A stretch of 5,584 nucleotides of DNA. It comes from Pseudomonadota bacterium. GTDB taxonomy: Bacteria; Pseudomonadota; Alphaproteobacteria; Rhizobiales; Hyphomicrobiaceae. The translations under genes and the position numbers were made by a program. This document shows, one piece after another, positions 1-5,565 of the stretch (position 1 is the first letter of the stretch; every line of letters starts with the position of its first letter). The stretch lies in assembly GCA_021813195.1 (NCBI GenBank), contig JAKALI010000315.1, positions 1-5,584 on the forward strand. Direction: 5' to 3'. The notes beneath the pieces were generated by a model. It was given only the letters and a program-made list of their open reading frames with translations, made no database searches and was not told the origin of the DNA.

Positions 1-706
1 GCGGTGCGCCGGGCCGGTCGCTGTCGAGGTGGAGGCCATAACCGACACCCGTGATCCCGGCGATGACTTTCCCGGCAACCACAAGCGGCGCTGCCGATGC
101 TCCCACACCCGTCGAACCCGTCGCATCACGATTCGTGAGTGCTTGCGCAGGATCGAGTTTCGTTTTGTCTTCGGTCGTCTCCGTCTCTGGTTCGGCCATG
201 CGGATATCGAACACGACGCGACCTGTGGCCGCCTCGAGTGCAACGAGCCGGGCATCCACCGTGGCGACATAGACGTTGCCATAACCCAAGGCCACGCCGC
301 GATTGGCTGGTCCGCAGCACAATTTTTTAGCTGTGCTCTTGTGTTCGTAGCGCCAGATCTCTCGGCCCGTGCGGGCATCAACGGCGAGAACATGCGAAAA
401 TGGTGCAGAGAGATACATCACACCGTCGGCCACGAGCGGCGTGGTCTGAAAGGTTGCCGCAAAGCCCGTCTGATAAATCCATACCGGCGTGAGTTTGGTG
501 ATGTTTTGAGGTGTGATTTGATCGAGCGGCGCGAACCGCTGACCAAAGTAATCGCGTCCATGATGCAACCACGAGCCGCGCTCACCGCCTGCCTCACGCA
601 GGCGCACATCATCGATCTGGGCTCCAGGGCGTTCACTGGAGCTTGCAAAGTGGGCAGTTGCGGCCTGGATGAACAAAACGGTGAGAGTCGATGCGATACG
701 CAGCAC
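1..706 (-). CDS. PQQ-dependent dehydrogenase (quinoprotein), N-terminal part, cut by left edge
   Basis: The minus strand reads open from a GTG at 706 to the window edge, 235 residues without a stop. The start is set by an in-frame TGA two codons upstream and by AAGGA at 716-720. Residues 1-18 look like a Sec signal peptide: Arg3, a hydrophobic stretch, then ATA before HF, so the enzyme is probably periplasmic. Propeller features follow: WLHHGRDYFGQRF (46-58), a TTPLVADGVMYL blade (88-99), the vicinal cysteine pair CC at 130-131 with NRG (135-137), and VYVATVDARLVALEAATG (145-162). The CC pair is typical of quinoprotein alcohol/methanol dehydrogenases, where it forms a disulfide next to PQQ. 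Family members oxidise alcohols or sugars and usually pass electrons to a cytochrome c; the substrate cannot be told here. A polar stretch at about 170-200 looks inserted, and the usual Glu of the GAExG segment is not seen near 222. The gene lies 38 bp after aroC on the same strand. Confidence 0.93.
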   Translation of the reverse strand, partial: MLRIASTLTVLFIQAATAHFASSSERPGAQIDDVRLREAGGERGSWLHHGRDYFGQRFAPLDQITPQNITKLTPVWIYQTGFAATFQTTPLVADGVMYLSAPFSHVLAVDARTGREIWRYEHKSTAKKLCCGPANRGVALGYGNVYVATVDARLVALEAATGRVVFDIRMAEPETETTEDKTKLDPAQALTNRDATGSTGVGASAAPLVVAGKVIAGITGVGYGLHLDSDRPGAP

Positions 707-715
707 GTTTCAAGG

Positions 716-720
716 TCCTT
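716..720 (-). promoter_or_regulatory. Ribosome binding site deciding the GTG start of the quinoprotein gene
   Basis: On the minus strand AAGGA lies 9 nt before the GTG at 706. An in-frame TGA lies between it and the GTG, so no longer start is possible. The next in-frame candidates would cut into the signal peptide. Confidence 0.6.
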
Positions 721-744
721 GACGATGATAGACGGCTCCGTGCC

Positions 745-1848
745 CTATCCGCACTGTCCGCGATGGCGCAGCATGTGATCCGCCAGCACGCATGCCATCA
801 TGGCTTCACCCACCGGCACGGCGCGAATGCCCACGCAGGGATCGTGCCGGCCTTTGGTCGTAATCGTCGTCGCTTCGCCATCCGCGGTCACCGTGCGCCG
901 CGGCGTTAAGATCGACGATGTCGGCTTCACCGCAAAGCGGCAGACGATAGGTTGGCCGGTAGAAATGCCGCCCAGGATTCCACCAGCGTTGTTGGAGGTG
1001 AAACCGGGGCCGTGGTGGCGGCCATGCGGGATCGCATTGGGGCGCATCTCATCGGCGTTCTCCTCTCCCGTCAGTTCCGCAACGCCCATGCCCGCGCCGA
1101 TTTCCACGCCCTTGACGGCGTTGATGGACATCATCGCGCTGGCGATGTCCTGGTCGAGCTTGCCATAGAGCGGAGCGCCCCAGCCGGGCGGGACGCCGTC
1201 CGCGACAACCTCTACGATCGCGCCGATGGATGAACCGGCCTTACGAATCCCATCGAGATAGGCTTCCCAGGCTTTCGCTGTGTCCGGGTCGGGGCAGAAA
1301 AACGGGTTGTTGCCGATTTCGTCCCAATTCCAGCGCGCGCGATCGATTTTGACCTTGCCGATCTGCACGAGCGCGCCACGAATGGAAATTCCCGAGCCGA
1401 GCACCTTGCGCGCTACGGCACCCGCTGCAACACGCGCGGCAGTTTCCCGGGCCGATGAGCGTCCGCCGCCCCGATAGTCGCGAATCCCGTACTTCGCCTG
1501 ATAGGTGTAGTCGGCGTGTCCAGGGCGGAACTTCTCGGCAATATCGCCGTAGTCCTTGGAGCGTTGGTCCACATTGCGGATGAGGAGTGACAGGGGTGTG
1601 CCGGTGGTGACCTGGCGGCCGGCGCCGTCCAAGAATACCCCGGAGAGGATTTCGACTTCGTCAGGTTCCCGCCGCTGGGTAACGAAGCGGGACTGGCCCG
1701 GGCGGCGCCGATCGAGGTCGGCCTGGATGTCGGCGGCGTCCAGCGGTATGCCCGGCGGACAGCCGTCTACGACACAGCCAATCGCTGGTCCGTGGCTTTC
1801 ACCCCAGGTCGTGACGCGAAAGAGGTGCCCGAACGAATTGTGTGACAT
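745..1848 (-). CDS. aroC: Chorismate synthase
   Basis: This 367-residue protein is full length for the family. It converts 5-enolpyruvylshikimate 3-phosphate to chorismate with reduced FMN, in the cytoplasm, as the last shikimate-pathway step before aromatic amino acids, folate and quinones. All three family signatures are visible: GESHGPAIG at 16-24 (His18), [15 protein letters not shown] at 125-139, and [17 protein letters not shown] at 334-350. [10 protein letters not shown] (107-116) carries the second conserved His at 111. [14 protein letters not shown] (240-253) and ENADEMR (263-269) are also typical. The ATG at 1848 gives the standard N-terminus ([19 protein letters not shown]), although no strong Shine-Dalgarno precedes it. 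No flavin reductase domain is fused, so it should be the monofunctional type that relies on an outside source of reduced flavin. The quinoprotein gene follows after 38 bp, so read-through is likely. Confidence 0.99.
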   Translation of the reverse strand: MSHNSFGHLFRVTTWGESHGPAIGCVVDGCPPGIPLDAADIQADLDRRRPGQSRFVTQRREPDEVEILSGVFLDGAGRQVTTGTPLSLLIRNVDQRSKDYGDIAEKFRPGHADYTYQAKYGIRDYRGGGRSSARETAARVAAGAVARKVLGSGISIRGALVQIGKVKIDRARWNWDEIGNNPFFCPDPDTAKAWEAYLDGIRKAGSSIGAIVEVVADGVPPGWGAPLYGKLDQDIASAMMSINAVKGVEIGAGMGVAELTGEENADEMRPNAIPHGRHHGPGFTSNNAGGILGGISTGQPIVCRFAVKPTSSILTPRRTVTADGEATTITTKGRHDPCVGIRAVPVGEAMMACVLADHMLRHRGQCG

Positions 1849-1877
1849 GAAAGCCGCTATGGTTGGCCAGGGTCGAG

Positions 1878-1916
1878 ATGTCCCGACATTTCAGGGCAAT
1901 GGCGGCGATGGCCGCC
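1878..1916 (-). repeat. Two inverted repeats in the aroC leader
   Basis: ATGTC-CC-GACAT at 1878-1889 is a 5-bp perfect inverted repeat around a 2-bp centre. GGCGGC-GATG-GCCGCC at 1901-1916 is a perfect 6-bp stem with a 4-nt loop. Both fall 30 to 70 nt upstream of the aroC ATG, within the expected leader. There is no T-run after either, so they do not look like terminators. They could be a protein site, an RNA structure, or chance in GC-rich DNA. Confidence 0.35.
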
Positions 1917-1939
1917 GGAGCACAAGACACGATGGCGCT

Positions 1940-1968
1940 GTCATAGGGGTGGGTGCGGTGCAGCGCAA
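1940..1968 (-). promoter_or_regulatory. Weak sigma-70-like promoter candidate for aroC
   Basis: On the minus strand TTGCGC (1968-1963) and TATGAC (1945-1940) are separated by exactly 17 nt. The -10 matches TATAAT at 4 of 6 and the -35 matches TTGACA at 3 of 6. The leader to the aroC ATG would be about 85 nt and would carry both inverted repeats at 1878-1916. This is a by-eye match only. Confidence 0.2.
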
Positions 1969-2149
1969 GCCGTCCGTCCCGACAAGGCCGATGACAGTCT
2001 GGCGCGACGCAGCTACACCGCTGCCAGCGTACCCGCGTTGCCGGCACCTTTGGAACAGAAAGGAGGGGCACGGGGTGCGGCCGGACGGGAGCCTACGTGT
2101 GGCGCCCGCCAGTTCGACGCGGGAAAAGTGGTGTCTCGCGTTGCGTCGA

Positions 2150-2182
2150 GGCGTCGCGTCGTGACGCCGCTGTGGCGTTTTT
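2150..2182 (+). terminator. Small plus-strand terminator-like hairpin with an overlapping alternative hairpin
   Basis: ACGCC (2164-2168), loop GCTGT, GGCGT (2174-2178), then T at 2178-2182, gives a short stem followed by a T-run on the plus strand. The same left arm can instead pair with GGCGTC (2150-2155) through GACGCC (2163-2168) with a 7-nt loop. The two foldings exclude each other. That is the layout of an attenuator, but the stems are short and no plus-strand gene follows. On the minus strand the T-run becomes an A-run before the stem and would not terminate. Confidence 0.35.
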
Positions 2183-2192
2183 CTGAAGTGAA

Positions 2193-2238
2193 CGCAAGAG
2201 CTTCCCGGCGGTCTGAGCAACCGCCCCGAAGGCTTGCG
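2193..2238. repeat. Long interrupted hairpin in the aroC-thiE gap
   Basis: Three stacked stems share one axis. CGCAAG (2193-2198) pairs with CTTGCG (2233-2238). CTTC (2201-2204) pairs with GAAG (2228-2231). GGCGGT (2207-2212) pairs with ACCGCC (2220-2225), around a 7-nt loop CTGAGCA. A small AG/G internal loop and a symmetric CC/CC internal loop separate the stems. Sixteen Watson-Crick pairs in 46 nt is more than I would expect by chance, and the interrupted form suggests a folded RNA or a structured DNA site. I do not recognise a known RNA family. Confidence 0.5.
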
Positions 2239-2250
2239 TCTGTCGCATGG

Positions 2251-2290
2251 GAAAGAGCCGGAGCGGCCGCTAGCTCCGGCTCTTTCTTTT
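2251..2290. terminator. Strong rho-independent terminator hairpin downstream of thiE
   Basis: GAAAGAGCCGGAGC (2251-2264) and GCTCCGGCTCTTTC (2273-2286) form a perfect 14-bp stem with an 8-nt loop that contains part of a GCGGCCGC site. On the minus strand the hairpin begins 31 nt after the thiE stop, as expected for the end of the thiGE transcript. However, a T-run outside the stem (TTTT, 2287-2290) exists only on the plus strand; on the minus strand the U residues lie within the stem base and CCATG follows. It may work in both directions, with better form for a plus-strand transcript. Confidence 0.75.
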
Positions 2291-2317
2291 CCCGCTGGGC
2301 CCGATACCAGCGAGGGA

Positions 2318-2935
2318 TCAAGCGCCTGGGGATCGGCGAGCAAGTCGCGCCCAGTCGAGCCACAGTTCGACGCGGGCTTCAGGATGAGGTGCGGTGAGGA
2401 AGTCTGTGATCACGGCGCAGCTGTCGGCACCGGCTGCGAGCACGCCAGCCGCCCGATCCGGCGTGATTCCACCGATGGCGACGAGCGGCAATTGGCCAAT
2501 ACGCGCGCGCCACTCGCGCAGGCGATCTAGACCTTGCGGTGCCCAGGGCATCGCTTTGAGTTTCGTTTCATAAATGGGCCCCAGAGCAACGTAATCGGGT
2601 CGAACGGCGAGGGCCGTTTCCAGTTCAGCGAGCGAATGTGTCGACACGCCAAGTTTGAGACCGGCGCGGCGGATGGCTGCTAGATCGGCCGCGGCCAAGT
2701 CGTCCTGGCCGAGGTGGATGAAGTCGCCGCCGGCGTCAATCGCGGCCTGCCAATGGTCGTTGATGATGAGTTGGCAGCCATGCGCGCGGCAAAACGTGAG
2801 GCCCACGCGAACTTGCTGCGCAATCTCGTCGTTACGGGCATTCTTGAGACGCAATTGCACCGTGTGCACACCGAGCGGCACGATGCGCTGAAGCCAAGTT
2901 ACGTCAGGGACGATGGGATAGAAGACGTCGAGCAC
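2318..2935 (-). CDS. thiE: Thiamine phosphate synthase
   Basis: The 205-residue protein joins 4-amino-5-hydroxymethyl-2-methylpyrimidine diphosphate to thiazole phosphate, giving thiamine phosphate, in the cytoplasm. It is a TIM-barrel enzyme. Expected active-site elements are visible: VQLRLK (26-31) with Gln27, Arg29 and Lys31; IINDHW (57-62) with Asn59-Asp60; HLGQDDL (74-80); GVSTHS (96-101); ALGPIYETKLKAM (117-129) with Thr124 and Lys125; WAPQG (131-135); and the phosphate-binding AIGGI (153-157). The HLGQ and WAPQG segments fit a proteobacterial subgroup with a short N-terminus that I recall mainly from alphaproteobacteria. The start is a GTG at 2935; a stop codon seven codons upstream rules out much extension, and no clear Shine-Dalgarno is seen. 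It follows thiG after 58 bp on the same strand, probably in one transcript, with a terminator hairpin just downstream. Confidence 0.95.
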   Translation of the reverse strand: MLDVFYPIVPDVTWLQRIVPLGVHTVQLRLKNARNDEIAQQVRVGLTFCRAHGCQLIINDHWQAAIDAGGDFIHLGQDDLAAADLAAIRRAGLKLGVSTHSLAELETALAVRPDYVALGPIYETKLKAMPWAPQGLDRLREWRARIGQLPLVAIGGITPDRAAGVLAAGADSCAVITDFLTAPHPEARVELWLDWARLARRSPGA

Positions 2936-2993
2936 GATACGAGCCGATCGGACCTATTCGTTGGAATGCCGCAATTGCGTTCGCCAGCCTCTG

Positions 2994-3839
2994 TTAATCG
3001 CGGAATGCCAGACCAGCCTGCGGCGTCGATGGACTTGCCATGTCGCGCATCTCCATCAATCCGGCTTCGAACGCATTGCGACCCGCTTCAATTGCTTGAG
3101 CGAAAGCGCACGCCATACGTACCGGATCGCCAGCCTTGGCGATGGCGGTGTTGACGAGGCAGGCGTCGTAGCCCAACTCCATCGCATCGGCCGCATGGCT
3201 GGGCGCTCCGAGGCCGGCATCGACCACTAAGGGTACGCCAGGGAAGTAAGCCCGCATCGACCGCAACGCATAGCGGTTTGCGAGTCCGCGTCCGGTGCCG
3301 ATCGGCGCGCCCCAGGGCATCAGGACTTCGCAACCAGCAGCCAGCAAGCGCTCCGCCGCGCCCAGATCCTCCGTCGTGTAAGGAAAGATCTGGAATCCGT
3401 CACGCGCGAGTTCACTCGCGGCTTCAACAAGTCCGAAGAGATCAGGCTGAAGCGTGTCGTCGTTGGCGATCACCTCAAGTTTGATCCACGACGTCTCGAA
3501 CAGTTCGCGCGCCATCTGCGCCGTTGTGATGGCCTCACGGGGCGTTCGGCAACCCGCGGTGTTGGGCAGAACGGGGACGCCCAATTCACGAATGAAGTCC
3601 AAAAAACGCTCGCCTGTTCGCCCGCGCGCTTGCTCGCGCCGCAGGGAGACCGTCACCATCCCTGCACCGGACGCAGCAACGGCATCGGCGAGGATGCTCG
3701 GAGAAGGATAAAGCGCGGTTCCCAGCAGCAAGCGCGAGGCGACAGGTGTGCCGTAGACCACCAGGGGCAAAGGCACGCGATCGCGGGCTAGCGAAGCGGG
3801 GAGGGTTGGGTTCGCGTTTTGAGGCTTCAAGGCTGTCAT
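2994..3839 (-). CDS. thiG: Thiazole synthase
   Basis: ThiG condenses 1-deoxyxylulose 5-phosphate, dehydroglycine and sulfur carried on ThiS thiocarboxylate to form thiazole phosphate for thiamine. At 281 residues it is slightly longer than the usual 250-260 because of an N-terminal tail before [15 protein letters not shown] (27-41). The Schiff-base lysine is Lys120 in WIKLEVI. The phosphate-binding segment [13 protein letters not shown] is at 174-186. [18 protein letters not shown] (206-223) and [16 protein letters not shown] (228-243) are also conserved. The MPWGAP form and the DMASPSTP tail (266-273) are ones I recall from other proteobacterial ThiG proteins. The ATG at 3839 has GGAG only 2 nt before it, which is too close, and an in-frame TAG stands just upstream; a GTG at codon 22 is a possible alternative start. 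No thiS, thiO or thiH lies next to it. Confidence 0.96.
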   Translation of the reverse strand: MTALKPQNANPTLPASLARDRVPLPLVVYGTPVASRLLLGTALYPSPSILADAVAASGAGMVTVSLRREQARGRTGERFLDFIRELGVPVLPNTAGCRTPREAITTAQMARELFETSWIKLEVIANDDTLQPDLFGLVEAASELARDGFQIFPYTTEDLGAAERLLAAGCEVLMPWGAPIGTGRGLANRYALRSMRAYFPGVPLVVDAGLGAPSHAADAMELGYDACLVNTAIAKAGDPVRMACAFAQAIEAGRNAFEAGLMEMRDMASPSTPQAGLAFRD

Positions 3840-4005
3840 GGCTCCAATCTAAGCTTTCTCGCCGTTGCTGCCTACCGGTGCCACCGCGCTGTCGCAATCC
3901 GGCGCCATGCTGGCTTGGCCCTGCCTCACAGGCTGCCTTGACCCCTGCCTGAACGCGGTGTCAATGTTCCAGGGTTGAGCGCGGGATCATACTGGATTTC
4001 ATTTC
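3840..4005. other. Divergent intergenic region between thiG and the alpha/beta hydrolase gene
   Basis: The promoters of both flanking genes should lie in these 166 bp, but no convincing -35/-10 pair was found. A TTGACA occurs on the minus strand (3964-3959) without a matching -10, and a CATACT lies at 3988-3993 on the plus strand before the hydrolase. A 7-bp inverted repeat, CACCGCG (3882-3888) and CGCGGTG (3954-3960), brackets the middle. The conserved CTGAGA and CTGATC blocks of a TPP riboswitch are not seen on the thiG side, and none of the three minus-strand frames encodes a ThiS-like protein ending in Gly-Gly. Confidence 0.5.
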
Positions 4006-5040
4006 ATGGCTCGCAAAGTTGCCGTCTTGTTTGTTCACGGCATTAACAATCACGATCAGGAGTTCCATCGTCCAATGCAGGAGCGCCTCGTGCGCGCGTT
4101 GCCGAGGCGGCTCAGGGATTACGTGGATTTCGAGCCGGCGATCTGGTCGCAAGTGGTGCGTCGTCACCAGCGCGCCTACATGACTGAGCTCGAAAGTCGG
4201 TCCCTCGTTCACAACAACAAGTACCGCAGGATGGCCTTGCAGGGCCTGGGCGATGCGGCCGCGTATCAGAAAACGCGCGATTGGCGCAATTCGTCATACT
4301 ACCAGATTCAAAGCGAAGTCCGCGCCGCCATTGACCGTCTGGATCAACGTGGTGAGCCAACCCGGCCCCTCATTTTCATCGGCCATTCGCTCGGTTGCCA
4401 CATCCTGTCGTCGTTCGCCTGGGACACCTATTCCATGCGGCGCTGGGATAGTGAACGGCTCGCACGGGAGGACGACAAGACCCGCGAATTCGCCGCCTAT
4501 CTGCGTGACGGCAGTCCATTCCGGCGGTTGGAGACACTGGCCGGGTTCATCACCATGGGCTCCAACATGCCGCTGTTTACCTTCACCTTCGGACCAGAGA
4601 GTATCGTGCCGATCACGCGTGCCCGCCGCCCCTCCGATCATCCTGCGTTTCCTGGCGCGGCGCTCGAACCCGCGCTGAAGGCGCGCGCGCGTTGGATCAA
4701 CTTCTACAGCCGCCATGATCTGTTGGGCTATCCTTTGAAGCCGCTCAGTTCGCATTATCGTGACGAGCCGCGGCTCAGCGATGTTGCAGTGGTGTCAGAA
4801 GGCTGGTGGCGCCGCATCCTGTTTGCTCCGGCTCCAGCCCTATCGGCGTACGCGGCGCATGTGGGGTACTGGACACATCCGAAGGTCATCCGCCAGACGG
4901 CAGATCTCATCAGCGATCTCGTCACAGCGGATGAACCCGTGCCGGTGCCGCGGTTTGTTTTCGGCCGGCGGCGAGCAAGCATCACGCCGTCTCGGAGCGA
5001 ACCAGCAGTCGCCGGTAAGGAACCATCGTCGATTTCGTGA
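4006..5040 (+). CDS. Alpha/beta hydrolase-fold protein of unknown substrate
   Basis: This 344-residue protein has no signal peptide or membrane segment, so it is probably cytoplasmic. It opens with a beta strand and oxyanion-type turn, VAVLFVHGINNHDQ (5-18). The nucleophile elbow GHSLG is at 126-130 (Ser128) after the hydrophobic strand PLIFI. By position, Asp238 in FYSRHDLLG and His291 in GYWTHPKV are the likely remaining triad members; His285 is an alternative. It is therefore probably an esterase, lipase or similar serine hydrolase. I do not recognise a named family and will not guess the substrate. The basic, Pro/Ser-rich tail from about residue 310 looks poorly ordered. The ATG at 4006 gives the expected N-terminal strand but has no strong Shine-Dalgarno. 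The gene diverges from thiG and its last 59 bp overlap the GNAT gene on the other strand. Confidence 0.9.
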   Translation: MARKVAVLFVHGINNHDQEFHRPMQERLVRALPRRLRDYVDFEPAIWSQVVRRHQRAYMTELESRSLVHNNKYRRMALQGLGDAAAYQKTRDWRNSSYYQIQSEVRAAIDRLDQRGEPTRPLIFIGHSLGCHILSSFAWDTYSMRRWDSERLAREDDKTREFAAYLRDGSPFRRLETLAGFITMGSNMPLFTFTFGPESIVPITRARRPSDHPAFPGAALEPALKARARWINFYSRHDLLGYPLKPLSSHYRDEPRLSDVAVVSEGWWRRILFAPAPALSAYAAHVGYWTHPKVIRQTADLISDLVTADEPVPVPRFVFGRRRASITPSRSEPAVAGKEPSSIS

Positions 5041-5455
5041 ATCCGTGGGCGCGATAGAAGTGCTGGGCGGCGTGATTATCGTGATCGGTGAGCAGCGTGA
5101 TGCGAACCGCACCGTCCGCGCGGGCAGTTTCGATGACATGGCTCATGAGCCGTGTGCCCACGCCGTCACCGCGTGCCGATGAGGTGACAATCACGTCCTC
5201 GAGAGTTGCCACGCGCGCGCCCAAAGCCGTCGAGATCGTGTAGTGAAGCGCCGCCATGGCGATGATGCGCCCGCCGCTCTCGGCAACGATAATCCGGGCT
5301 TGATCTTGCCGAGCCAACAAGAGTTCCAGTCCCCGTGCCTGTGTCACCAGATCGGCCGTGAACTCGTGCTCTTGCTGGAGCAATTCGCCGAGCAGAGCGG
5401 CCAGCGCAGGAATATCGCTCAGTTGTGCATCCCGAAGGATGAGTGCGGAAGGCAT
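4982..5455 (-). CDS. GNAT family N-acetyltransferase
   Basis: The 157-residue protein is a typical single-domain GNAT enzyme, which moves the acetyl group of acetyl-CoA to an amine. The beta strand LEDVIVTSSARGDGVGTRLM (85-104) contains the acetyl-CoA pyrophosphate-binding loop R-G-D-G-V-G (95-100), the motif A core. NHAAQHFYRAHGF (127-139) is the motif B helix and turn, and a closing strand follows at 144-153. The N-terminal half (ILRDAQLSDIPALAALLGEL) is the usual first strand and helix. The acceptor cannot be told from sequence. The ATG at 5455 is well supported by GAGGA (5466-5462) with 6 nt spacing. The last 19 codons run antisense to the end of the hydrolase gene, so no separate terminator fits between them. 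A TACAAT element at 5515-5510 could be its -10. Confidence 0.93.
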   Translation of the reverse strand: MPSALILRDAQLSDIPALAALLGELLQQEHEFTADLVTQARGLELLLARQDQARIIVAESGGRIIAMAALHYTISTALGARVATLEDVIVTSSARGDGVGTRLMSHVIETARADGAVRITLLTDHDNHAAQHFYRAHGFTKSTMVPYRRLLVRSETA

Positions 5456-5509
5456 GGATGGTCCTCGTTCGTGGTGCTTGCGGGATTTGCTTGCCGCGGG
5501 CTGGACTTA

Positions 5510-5526
5510 ATTGTAACAGTATTACA
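5510..5526. promoter_or_regulatory. Palindromic operator candidate overlapping a -10 element in the divergent gap
   Basis: TGTAA-CAGTA-TTACA at 5512-5526 is a perfect 5-bp inverted repeat around a 5-bp centre, in an AT-rich patch of an otherwise GC-rich sequence. On the minus strand TACAAT (5515-5510) matches the -10 consensus at 5 of 6 and would place a GNAT start site roughly 45-50 nt upstream of its ATG; its -35 is poor. The palindrome is also 40 nt before the ATG of the rightward gene. Such sites between divergent genes commonly bind a dimeric regulator such as a TetR-type repressor. That is an inference, as no regulator is identified here. Confidence 0.45.
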
Positions 5527-5553
5527 TCAATGGAAGACCAAACGAGATCAAGT

Positions 5554-5559
5554 AGGGAG
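5554..5559 (+). promoter_or_regulatory. Ribosome binding site of the right-edge gene
   Basis: AGGGAG lies 6 nt before the ATG at 5566. It supports that ATG over the one at 5530, whose frame stops after 10 codons. Confidence 0.55.
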
Positions 5560-5565
5560 TGACGT

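Larger units (their letters stand above)
1849..2317. other. Gene-poor intergenic region between aroC and thiE with several inverted repeats
   Basis: I see no credible gene in these 469 bp. Open frames on both strands are rich in Arg, Pro and Ser, lack recognisable motifs, and mostly run on into aroC or thiE as antisense. The stretch instead holds two short inverted repeats in the aroC leader (1878-1916), a weak promoter-like pair for aroC (1940-1968), and three hairpins at 2150-2286. The section 1970-2149 shows only weak local pairing, for example GGCACC near 2043 with GGTGC near 2074, and I assign it nothing. Confidence 0.6.

Noticed and set aside
29..778. A 249-codon plus-strand open frame
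   Set aside because: It is antisense to the quinoprotein frame, rich in Arg, His and Cys with no motif, and runs into aroC. The minus strand holds a clear signal peptide and CC-ring quinoprotein sequence.
1556..2164. A 202-codon plus-strand open frame overlapping the start of aroC
   Set aside because: About half is antisense to conserved AroC codons. The rest is low-order Arg/Pro/Ser sequence with no motif and no convincing ribosome binding site.
2040..2290. Known structured RNA (tRNA, SRP RNA, cobalamin, glycine or SAH riboswitch)
   Set aside because: A GTTCGA near 2111 suggested a tRNA T-arm but the 5-bp stem and 7-nt loop do not fit. Conserved cores of the other families that I checked by eye are absent.
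1891..2397. Overlapping open frames on both strands across the aroC-thiE gap (up to 150 codons)
   Set aside because: They pass through the terminator hairpin and thiE in the wrong frame, and their composition is typical of random GC-rich translation.
3586..3897. A 103-codon minus-strand open frame overlapping thiG
   Set aside because: It is out of frame with the conserved ThiG sequence and is Arg/Ser-rich with no motif.
3840..4005. TPP riboswitch or thiS upstream of thiG
   Set aside because: The core CTGAGA and CTGATC blocks are not seen, and the three minus-strand frames contain early stops or no Gly-Gly C-terminus.
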